The position numbers and the translations under genes are program-made. Under the pieces are notes generated by a model. The model worked only from the letters and a program-made list of their open reading frames with translations. It was not told where the DNA came from and did no database searches. A DNA stretch of 64,000 nt from Sarcodiotheca gaudichaudii (lineage: Eukaryota > Rhodophyta > Florideophyceae > Gigartinales > Solieriaceae), in NCBI GenBank assembly GCA_032355985.1, contig JAUKVZ010000004.1:62001-126000 (forward strand), read 5' to 3'. Shown here piece by piece: positions 50,792 to 57,916 of the stretch; the stretch's first letter is position 1, and the number at the start of each line of letters is the position of its first letter.

Positions 50792-51601
50792 TCAGGCGGT
50801 CGGAGGCGTCTCATCCGCACTCGCCGTGGGCGCCGGCTTCGGCCCGGTGATGCGCTGGATCGCCTTGTTGGCGATGTGCACGATCACGAAAAACGCAATC
50901 AGCGTGATCACAATGCTCGCGATGAACATCCATCGAGGCATGCTCACCTCCTGGCGAAACTCGTCAGCTGCAAACTGCTGACGCGTCTGTGCCGCCAGAA
51001 AGACCGCCACGGCCGTCCGCGGCGCCATGCCGACAATCGTTCCAACAAGAAAGAGCAGCGGATTCGTGCGTGTCGAGCCCAGCAGCAGATTCATGAAGGC
51101 AAAGGGCGAGTTCGGCGGAATGCGAATCAGCGTGATCAGGCCGAGCTGCTGCAGCTTCCCGCTCTCCAGCAGCGCATCGCGCACCGCGTGCCACTTCGGC
51201 TTCGTCTCGATCACCTGCATGACCTGATCCGAAGCCAGCCGCCGGCTCAGCACATATCCAATGATCGCGCCGCCCCCGAAGCCAACCAGCGCCGCAGGCA
51301 GCCCAAGCGCGGTGCCGAACGCCCAGCCGCCGAGAATCGCCTGCGCATACGTCGGCAGCAGCGCAAAACCGGAAAGCACGATGAACGCGACGACATACAC
51401 GAGCAGCCCAAGCGCGCCATGATCGCGCAGCCACGTGCCAATCGTGTCCATCTGCCACAAGAGAACGATGCCGCCCAGCGCCGGCATGGACGCCGCCACC
51501 AGCGCCATCGGCCCCGCAGGCCCCAGCCGCCGGATGATCTGCCAGGGCGTCTCTTCAGCGCTTGTCTCAGGCGCATCGATGATTGCTTCGTCGTCAGCCA
51601 T
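50792..51601 (-). CDS. TVP38/TMEM64 family (VTT domain) membrane protein
   Basis: A 269-residue multi-pass protein from the ATG at 51601 (MADDEAIIDAPETSAEETPW). The VTT core is seen in LPTYAQAILGGWAFGTALG, FGGGAIIGYVLSRRLASDQV and LGLITLIRIPPNSPFAFMNL (about 168-187), with a final helix IASIVITLIAFFVIVHIA. VTT/DedA-like proteins are linked to lipid movement across membranes and to proton-dependent transport; the role here is unknown. It is upstream of gatC on the same strand and divergent from the tRNase Z gene. Confidence 0.88.
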   Translation of the reverse strand: MADDEAIIDAPETSAEETPWQIIRRLGPAGPMALVAASMPALGGIVLLWQMDTIGTWLRDHGALGLLVYVVAFIVLSGFALLPTYAQAILGGWAFGTALGLPAALVGFGGGAIIGYVLSRRLASDQVMQVIETKPKWHAVRDALLESGKLQQLGLITLIRIPPNSPFAFMNLLLGSTRTNPLLFLVGTIVGMAPRTAVAVFLAAQTRQQFAADEFRQEVSMPRWMFIASIVITLIAFFVIVHIANKAIQRITGPKPAPTASADETPPTA

Positions 51602-51756
51602 GGCGCGCCAGCCTACCGCCGCCGCAAGACCGGCGTCTTCATGCCGATCGGGCACGGATGGGCGCCTGTGCGTACGATGACCCGCAGAGCGATCAATGGA
51701 TCGCCCAACACCCGCATGCTGAAGCGGGGCGAAAGCCTCGAATCGGAGATTGCCGC

Positions 51757-52686
51757 ATGATCCCCAAGCCGCCGCCGCGCGAAGGCCCGCTCGGATTCCT
51801 CTTCATCCCGCCGTTCCGTATCCAGGGCATCTCCGTCGCCGGAGAAGCCACCGTCGTTCAGGCGCCCGAACTGGATGTCTGCTTCGACATGGGCGCATGC
51901 CCCCGCGCCGCACTCGCAAGCAAATATGTCGCCATCACCCATGGCCACATGGATCACATCGGCGGCCTCGCCTACTACTGCTCCCAGCGCCGATTCCAGG
52001 GCATGGGCGATGCGAAAATCATCTGCGATAAACGCGTCGCGCCCGCCATCCGGCAAATGATGGCCGGCTACGTCGAACTCGAGCAGCAGGTCACGCCCTA
52101 CGAAGTCCTGCCGCTCGCGCCCGGCGATGAGATCCAGATCAAGAACAACATCATGCTTCGCATGTTCGAAACGGATCACACCGCGCCCGCCTGCGGCTAC
52201 GTCCTGGTCGAAAAACGCAGCAAACTCAAGGAAGAGTTCGTCGGCTTCCCCCAGGAAAAGCTGATGGAGATCAAGGAGGGCGGAACCGAAATCACGCGCA
52301 TGCTTGAGATCCCGCTCATCGCGTACATCGGCGACACCGCGCCCGGCGCCCACCTCATCCGGGATGATGTGCTCAAAGCGCAAATCGTCGTCTGCGAATG
52401 CACATTCATCGATCCTGATCACAAAGAACGCGCGCGCATCGGCAAACACATGCACATCGCCGATATCGCCGAGTGGATTCCACTGCTTGAATGCGACATG
52501 CTCGTGCTCACACACGTCTCGCGCCGCACGAATCTTGCGTACGCGCGCAAGCGCATCAACCAGCTCGTCAGCAACGAAAACGCGCGCCGCATCGCGTTCC
52601 TCATGGATCACAAGAACAATCGCGATCGCTACGAGAAACAACGCGAAGAAGCAGACGCGCGCGAAGCACAACTCGCAGAGCAATAG
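51757..52686 (+). CDS. tRNase Z-like metallo-beta-lactamase-fold nuclease
   Basis: Zinc-dependent endonuclease probably removing the 3' trailer of tRNA precursors. The 309 residues show VCFDMGACPRAALASKYVAI, the metal motif THGHMDHIGGL (about 61-71), the ETDHTAPACGYVLVEKR block, VVCECTFID and a final metal histidine in MLVLTHVSRRTN. The FDMG-CP-A sequence before HxHxDH is typical of the short RNase Z forms of plants and cyanobacteria rather than of E. coli. The ATG at 51757 has GGAG 8 nt upstream. It precedes dnaA on the same strand but with a separate promoter between. Confidence 0.85.
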   Translation: MIPKPPPREGPLGFLFIPPFRIQGISVAGEATVVQAPELDVCFDMGACPRAALASKYVAITHGHMDHIGGLAYYCSQRRFQGMGDAKIICDKRVAPAIRQMMAGYVELEQQVTPYEVLPLAPGDEIQIKNNIMLRMFETDHTAPACGYVLVEKRSKLKEEFVGFPQEKLMEIKEGGTEITRMLEIPLIAYIGDTAPGAHLIRDDVLKAQIVVCECTFIDPDHKERARIGKHMHIADIAEWIPLLECDMLVLTHVSRRTNLAYARKRINQLVSNENARRIAFLMDHKNNRDRYEKQREEADAREAQLAEQ

Positions 52687-52703
52687 AAATTGCGCGTTTT
52701 TTT
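52680..52703 (+). terminator. Weak intrinsic terminator after the tRNase Z gene
   Basis: GCAAT and ATTGC form a 5-bp stem with a 4-nt loop, including the stop codon, followed after three bases by seven T residues (52697-52703). The stem is short, so efficiency is uncertain. Confidence 0.4.
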
Positions 52704-52752
52704 CCAGTTTTTTCGACGGAATAAAAGTTCGCGCCCAGCGCGTCCTGACCGG

Positions 52753-52781
52753 TTGACACTGTGCACACTCCCATTTAGCTT
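52753..52781 (+). promoter_or_regulatory. Promoter of dnaA
   Basis: A perfect -35 TTGACA (52753-52758) with 17-nt spacing to TAGCTT (52776-52781). Transcription from about 52789 gives a leader of about 170 nt before dnaA, with a possible 17-codon reading frame in it. Confidence 0.6.
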
Positions 52782-52806
52782 TCGCATCGGACGAGGGTGA
52801 ATCGTC

Positions 52807-52860
52807 ATGGTGGGTGCCGTCGAAACACCGCCGAGCGCTGCGCACATTCGCGGCGCTTGA
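52807..52860 (+). CDS. Possible 17-codon leader peptide upstream of dnaA
   Basis: ATG at 52807 with GAGGGTGA about 9 nt upstream, encoding MVGAVETPPSAAHIRGA and ending 98 nt before dnaA. It is well placed in the predicted dnaA leader and has a better Shine-Dalgarno than dnaA itself. It could be a chance frame. Confidence 0.25.
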   Translation: MVGAVETPPSAAHIRGA

Positions 52861-52958
52861 ATGTAGACAAACGGATCGGTTGGATTGGGCGCTTGGGAAG
52901 GTCAACCCAGGCAGTCAGGGCTGTTGCTCGCGAAACTATGCGAACGGGTCGCGCACAC

Positions 52959-54377
52959 ATGAATCAACCGGATCACACGATCTGGCCCAAAGTGCTTGAG
53001 CACGTCCGCGCCACAAGGCCCGAACTGTGCCGCCAGTGGTTCGAGGAAATCGAACCCATCAGCATTGATGCAGGCTCACTGAACCTGCGCGTCCATCAGG
53101 CCATCCACCACCAGTACCTCCAGCGCGAATGCGCCGACGCCTTCAAGGACGCCGTCCAGGCCGTCACCGGACATCTTGTCATCGTGCGATTCTTCGGTCC
53201 CACCCAGCAGGTCGAGCCCGGAGATCTTCAGACGCTCGAGACAGGCGAGGCCAAAGATGTGGCGCCTCAGCAAAACGGTGCCACAACATCATCGGACGCC
53301 GCGGCCTTCTCTCGCGATCGCGTCCGGGGCGATGAACTCGCCTTCAGCCCCGATTACACCTTCGACAACTTCGTCGAGGGCCCGAACAATCGCCTGGCCC
53401 TCGCCGCCGCGCGAGCAATCGCGTCAAACCCGGGCAAGGCGTACAACCCGATGTTCATCCACGGCGACGTGGGACTCGGCAAGACCCACCTTCTTCAGGC
53501 CATCTCCCTGCAGGTGCTCGCCGAAAACCCCGACGCCACCATCCTCTACATCCCCTGCGAAGCCTTCATCACGCGATTCATGGAGTCCGTCCAGGCCGGC
53601 GAGATGTCCAGCTTCCGCCACTACTTCCGAGATGTCGACATGCTCGTCATCGATGACATCCACTTCCTCGCCAAGCTCGATCGCACGCAGGATGAGTTCT
53701 TCCACACCTTCAACAGCCTCTACCAGTCGCAGCGACAGATCATCCTCTCCTCCGACCTTCCGCCCGATGAGATCCCCCATCTCGAGAATCGACTCGTCAG
53801 CCGCTTCAAGTGGGGACTCGTCGCACAAATCGATGCGCCGGACTACGAAACACGCGTCGCCATCGTCCGCCAGAAGGCGCGCGTTCGCGGCGTGACCATC
53901 CCCGACGATGTCGCCACCCTCATCGCCTCGCGCATCGACTCCAACATCCGCGAGATCGAAGGCGCCCTGACTCGCATCCAGATGCAGGCCCAGGTCGCCG
54001 GTGAGGAACTCAACCTCGAAGTCGCCCGCACCGCCCTCGGCGTCAAGGATGAGCCCACGCCCAACGCCCAGGTCACCATCGAAACGATCGTCGATGTCGT
54101 GACCGACTTCTTCAATGTCACCCTCCCGAACCTGCAGTCCAAGCGAAGACAGCGATCCATCGCCCTTCCCAGACAGGTCTGCATGTACTTCGCACGCCGA
54201 TACACCCGCTACTCCCTCGAAGAGATCGGCGGCTACTTCGGAGGCCGGGATCACACCACCGTCCTCCATGCCGTCCGAACCATCTCCAACCATCGCGAGT
54301 CGGACGCCGAGCTCGGCAAGGTCCTCGGCAACCTCGAGAAGAAGATCGATGGCGCCTCCGCCTCCAGCGCGGCCTGA
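52959..54377 (+). CDS. dnaA: Chromosomal replication initiator protein DnaA
   Basis: Binds DnaA boxes at oriC and melts the origin. The 472 residues start MNQPDHTIWPKVLEHVRATR (domain I, about 5-80), then a linker, then the AAA+ domain from about 125 with FDNFVEGPNNRLALAAA, Walker A GDVGLGKTHLL, Walker B MLVIDDIHFLA and sensor region IILSSDLPPDEI. Domain IV carries the DnaA signature SLEEIGGYFGGRDHTTVLHA (about 430-449). The ATG at 52959 has no Shine-Dalgarno; another in-frame ATG at 52938 and a GTG at 52797 extend it, but only this start fits domain I. Neither dnaN nor recF follows. Confidence 0.97.
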   Translation: MNQPDHTIWPKVLEHVRATRPELCRQWFEEIEPISIDAGSLNLRVHQAIHHQYLQRECADAFKDAVQAVTGHLVIVRFFGPTQQVEPGDLQTLETGEAKDVAPQQNGATTSSDAAAFSRDRVRGDELAFSPDYTFDNFVEGPNNRLALAAARAIASNPGKAYNPMFIHGDVGLGKTHLLQAISLQVLAENPDATILYIPCEAFITRFMESVQAGEMSSFRHYFRDVDMLVIDDIHFLAKLDRTQDEFFHTFNSLYQSQRQIILSSDLPPDEIPHLENRLVSRFKWGLVAQIDAPDYETRVAIVRQKARVRGVTIPDDVATLIASRIDSNIREIEGALTRIQMQAQVAGEELNLEVARTALGVKDEPTPNAQVTIETIVDVVTDFFNVTLPNLQSKRRQRSIALPRQVCMYFARRYTRYSLEEIGGYFGGRDHTTVLHAVRTISNHRESDAELGKVLGNLEKKIDGASASSAA

Positions 54378-54797
54378 CCTTCCTCCTCCACATGCCAAAA
54401 CAGGACGTTCAACCCGCGCCCAAAGTGCGCCCGCGGCTGTTCACAGCGCTGTGGATAACTTCTGGACAACAGCGCCGGCGCCCTGTCATCAATTGCGTCC
54501 GGCGCATGGGGCGCATCGTGGGAAACATGTCGCCCGCCCGATTCCAGCGACACCGACAGCCTGTCGCGCCAATTCCGCGCCAGGTTGTTCACGCACGGTC
54601 ACGACTGTAAGTGACGTGATGACAGTGGTTTGTGAGGTCATCTCGGGACTGTCCACAATCCGACAGGCCTTACTACGACGATGATGAATTCTCTCTTCTT
54701 CTTCTAGAGATAAGAGAACGAACAGATACCCGAACCCCAGGAGACCCCTCATCAGTCCCCTGATCCGGTTTGTGGAATACCCATTGTGGACGCGCCC
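54378..54797. other. Candidate replication origin (oriC) after dnaA
   Basis: This 420-nt stretch has no gene. It contains a perfect DnaA box, TTATCCACA on the minus strand (54450-54458), facing a weaker box CTGTTCACA (54437-54445) across the palindrome CACAGCGCTGTG (54442-54453). Further box-like sequences are CTGTCCACA (54649-54657) and TGTGGAATA (54771-54779). A less GC-rich, pyrimidine/purine-asymmetric stretch at about 54680-54735 could be the unwinding element. Position next to dnaA and the boxes support oriC; the number of strong boxes is low, so it could instead be an autoregulatory or accessory site. Confidence 0.5.
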
Positions 54798-55631
54798 CTA
54801 TCGCTGGCAGGTGGGGCACCAGACGGTCGATCGCTGATCGAGGCGTTCCAGGGCAAGTTCGTCTCCGCAGACGCGGCAGGGGGCGCCTCCTCGCCCGTAG
54901 ACGAGCAGCTCATGCTGGAACCGACCGGCCGCGCCGTCGCCATCCCGATACCCGTCATCGTCGAGCGTCGACCCCCCGAGATCAGAAGCCGTCGTCAGCA
55001 CGTCGCGGATCGACTGAGCCAGAACTTCCGTCTCCTGCGCCGACAGTGAATCCGCCCGCCGCATCGGCGACAGCCGCGCTCGAAAGAGCGACTCATCGGT
55101 ATAGATGTTCCCCAGCCCGGCGACGCGCTCCTGCATCAGCAGCAGCGACTTGAGCCTTCGTCGCGATCGACGAAGCGCCTCGCCCAGCTGATCGGAGGTC
55201 ACGCTCACACCCTCCGGACCCAGTTGAGCCCATCGCTCTTCCTCGGCAGCTTTCAGGCTCGGATACGTCCACACGCCGCCGAATCGACGCGGATCGCGAA
55301 AGAGCAGCCGATCCGGCCGCCCATCCGCCGGCCCATCCAGGCGCCAGATGATGTGCGTATGCGTCGGAATCGTCTCGCCCCGACGGCCCACCAGCGCCTG
55401 GCCGCTCATCCCCAGATGGATGATCACCACGCCGCCCCGCTCGCCCTCGATGCCCAGTTGCTTGCCTCGCCGATGCAGGCGAACGACCCGATCGCCCCCC
55501 AGAAGCGCTGATCGAGAGTCATCGCCGCGGATGATGTCCTTCCGGCGCACCTCAACCTTCCGCATCACCCGCCCGACGAGATGCGGGGAAAGGCTGCGGC
55601 GAACGCTCTCAACCTCCGGAAGTTCAGGCAC
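54798..55631 (-). CDS. mutM: Formamidopyrimidine-DNA glycosylase
   Basis: Base-excision repair enzyme removing 8-oxoguanine and formamidopyrimidines, with AP-lyase activity. The 277 residues start with the required MPELPEVE, so the GTG at 55631 is right: Pro2 is the catalytic nucleophile and Glu3 the acid. AAGGGAG lies 7 nt upstream. The beta-clamp lysine is in RRGKQLGIE, the helix-two-turn-helix in LLMQERVAGLGNIYTDESLF, and the C-terminal zinc finger has four cysteines (CRVC ... CPTC). Divergent from moxR. Confidence 0.97.
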   Translation of the reverse strand: MPELPEVESVRRSLSPHLVGRVMRKVEVRRKDIIRGDDSRSALLGGDRVVRLHRRGKQLGIEGERGGVVIIHLGMSGQALVGRRGETIPTHTHIIWRLDGPADGRPDRLLFRDPRRFGGVWTYPSLKAAEEERWAQLGPEGVSVTSDQLGEALRRSRRRLKSLLLMQERVAGLGNIYTDESLFRARLSPMRRADSLSAQETEVLAQSIRDVLTTASDLGGSTLDDDGYRDGDGAAGRFQHELLVYGRGGAPCRVCGDELALERLDQRSTVWCPTCQR

Positions 55632-55702
55632 AAAGCACTCCCTTCACACGTGAAGACCTTTCTTCATAGGCCCTTTCATGAACCGATAGAGGGGGGCAGC
55701 GG

Positions 55703-55708
55703 TACTAT
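55703..55708 (+). promoter_or_regulatory. -10-like hexamer TACTAT before the moxR cluster
   Basis: TACTAT lies 72 nt before the moxR ATG, giving a leader of about 65 nt that includes the hairpin at 55718-55738 and the Shine-Dalgarno AGAGGAG at 55765-55771. No clear -35 is seen. Confidence 0.4.
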
Positions 55709-55717
55709 TTGATGTGA

Positions 55718-55746
55718 GGCTGGCGCTCGTCGCCAGCCGCTCTTTT
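55718..55746 (+). terminator. Terminator-like hairpin in the moxR leader (possible attenuator)
   Basis: A perfect 8-bp stem, GGCTGGCG (55718-55725) and CGCCAGCC (55731-55738) with a 5-nt loop, is followed by GCTCTTTT. It lies after the predicted start of transcription and before the Shine-Dalgarno, so it could reduce read-through into the cluster. The T-run is short. Confidence 0.4.
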
Positions 55747-55780
55747 GGCACAGGCGACCGAGCGAGAGGAGTCACGGCAT

Positions 55781-55966
55781 ATGCCCGATCCGCTGACCAG
55801 CAAAACGGCCTCCCAGACAACCGACCCCGAACAGGCCGTCGCGGAGGTCCGACAAGCGTACGAGACGCTCCGCAGCGAAATCCGCAAGGTCATCGTGGGT
55901 CAGGATGAGGTCGTCGACGAACTCCTCATGACCCTCTTCTGCCGCGGCCATGCCCTGGTCGTGGGG

Positions 55967-55998
<32 letters not shown>

Positions 55999-56032
55999 CA
56001 CGATCGCGCGCACACTCAGCCTCGGCTTCTCA

Positions 56033-56064
<32 letters not shown>

Positions 56065-56863
56065 AGACATCACCGGCACCGAGGTGATCGAAGAGGACAA
56101 GACCACCGGCGCACGCGAACTGCGATTCGTCAAAGGCCCCATCTTCTGCAACATCATCCTCGCCGATGAGATCAACCGAACCCCGCCCAAGACGCAGGCC
56201 GCCCTGCTCGAAGCGATGCAGGAGCATCAGGTCACCGTCGGCGGCGTGCAGCATCGCCTGCCCGAGCCCTTCTTCGTCCTCGCCACGCAGAATCCCATCG
56301 AACAGGAAGGCACCTATCCGCTTCCCGAAGCGCAGCTCGATCGCTTCATGTTCATGATCAACATCGGCTACCCCGGCGAAGATGAGGAACTGGAGATCAT
56401 CCGCCGCACCACCGGCGCCGTCAGTGAGGCCATCGCGCCGTCACTCACCGGCGAAGATGTGAAGCGCGTGCAGGAAATCGTCCGCCAGACGCCCGTCGCC
56501 GATCATGTCATCCGCTACGCGCTCAGGCTCGTGCGCGCCACGCGCATCAAGGAGCACACCGCCGAGACGCCCAAGCCGGACATCGTTCGCGAATACCTCG
56601 CCTGGGGCGCCGGCCCGCGCGCCAGCCAGTACCTCATCCTCGGCGCCAAGGCGCGTGCCGTCCTCGCCGGACGCAATCACGTCATTCCCGAAGATGTGCA
56701 GAACGTCGCACGCCCCGTCCTTCGCCATCGCCTCATCACGAACTTCAACGCGGAAGCGGACAACGTCACCACCGACACCGTCATCGAGCGCCTGCTCGAG
56801 GACATCTCCGTCGAGGGCGGCGATCCGGCCGAAGTCAAGCAAATGAACGCCGTCATCCGCTGA
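55781..56863 (+). CDS. MoxR-family AAA+ ATPase
   Basis: Chaperone-like ATPase of 360 residues that acts with VWA-domain proteins. Blocks: IVGQDEVVDELLMTLFCRGH, Walker A GVPGLAKTLL, FTPDLMPSDITGTEVIEED, Walker B IILADEINRTPPKTQAALLE, sensor 1 FFVLATQNPIEQEGTYPLPE and arginine finger region AQLDRFMF. The lid domain includes VREYLAWGAGPRASQYL. The ATG has AGAGGAG 9 nt upstream. It opens a same-strand cluster with DUF58, BatA-type, VWA/amidotransferase-like and DUF4175-like genes, the standard planctomycete order. Confidence 0.95.
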
Positions 56864-56917
56864 CGCCTCCTCGTACGTCCGGATGCGCTACACCCGCGCA
56901 TCCATTGAAGGTGTCGC

Positions 56918-57913
56918 ATGGCAAGTGAGACGACACAATCAGCATCAAGCGCCGACGCCACGCTGTATCTGCATCCGCAGACACTCGCGCGGCTTGGAAC
57001 ATTTGAGCTGCGCGCCAAGCACATCGTCGAAGGCGTCATGAGCGGCATGCATCGCTCGCCCTATCAGGGCTTCAGCGTCGAGTTCGCCCAGCACAGACCC
57101 TACGTCGCTGGCGATGACATCCGCCACCTGGACTGGAAGGTCTACGGCCGCTCCGACAAGCTGCATCTCAAGCAGTACCAGCAGGAGACGAATCTCGATC
57201 TCGTCATCCTCGTCGACGCCTCCGGCTCCATGAACTACGGCTCGCGCTCCTTCGAAGACGCCTCCGGCGCCGGTCACCGGCGCGGGCCGCGCGGCGATTA
57301 CGAGTGGACCAAGTTTGATCACGCCACCGCGCTGGCCGCCGCCATGAGCTACGTCGCGCTGCGCCAGGGCGATCGCGTCGGTCTCAATGTCTTCGCAGAC
57401 GAAGTGAAGGCGATGGTGCGCCGCTCAAGCGCCCAGGGACAGTGGCGCCAGATCGTCGAAGCGCTGTCGACACACACCGTCGACGCTCCGACAAATATGT
57501 CGCGCGTCATCGATCAGACCATCGCCAAGCTCAACAATCGCACACTCATCGCCATCATCAGCGATTTCTACGAAGAGACATCGCACATCCGCTCGGCGCT
57601 GGCGCGCTGCAAGCATCGCGGGCACGATGTCATCGCCTGCCGCGTCGTCGATCGGATGGAGCAGACCTTCGACTTTCGTGACACGGCGCCCTTCGAAGGA
57701 CTCGAAGGCGAGCCGCGCGTGCGCGTCGATCCGCGCGCCCTCAAGGCGGACTATCTCAAGGCGTTCAACGAGCATCAGAGCGAAGTCCGCCGCATCGCGC
57801 GCAGCTTCGGCTTTGATGACATGCTCGCCTGCACCCATGACTGGCTGGGCCCGCCGCTGGCCGGATTCATCGCGCGCCGAAACGCGCGCATCAAACGAAC
57901 GAAGGCGGGCTAG
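56918..57913 (+). CDS. DUF58 protein with VWA-type metal site
   Basis: The 331-residue partner of MoxR. The DUF58 block is at about 52-75: GFSVEFAQHRPYVAGDDIRH, then LDWKVYGRSDKLHLKQYQQE. It leads into a VWA-like domain with the metal-site motif DASGSM (about 100) and a later ALRQGDRVGLNVFADEV. There is no N-terminal membrane segment, so it is likely cytoplasmic. An insert GSRSFEDASGAGHRRGPRGD after the metal motif is slightly unusual. It ends 3 nt before the next gene. Confidence 0.93.
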   Translation: MASETTQSASSADATLYLHPQTLARLGTFELRAKHIVEGVMSGMHRSPYQGFSVEFAQHRPYVAGDDIRHLDWKVYGRSDKLHLKQYQQETNLDLVILVDASGSMNYGSRSFEDASGAGHRRGPRGDYEWTKFDHATALAAAMSYVALRQGDRVGLNVFADEVKAMVRRSSAQGQWRQIVEALSTHTVDAPTNMSRVIDQTIAKLNNRTLIAIISDFYEETSHIRSALARCKHRGHDVIACRVVDRMEQTFDFRDTAPFEGLEGEPRVRVDPRALKADYLKAFNEHQSEVRRIARSFGFDDMLACTHDWLGPPLAGFIARRNARIKRTKAG

Positions 57914-57916
57914 GCG

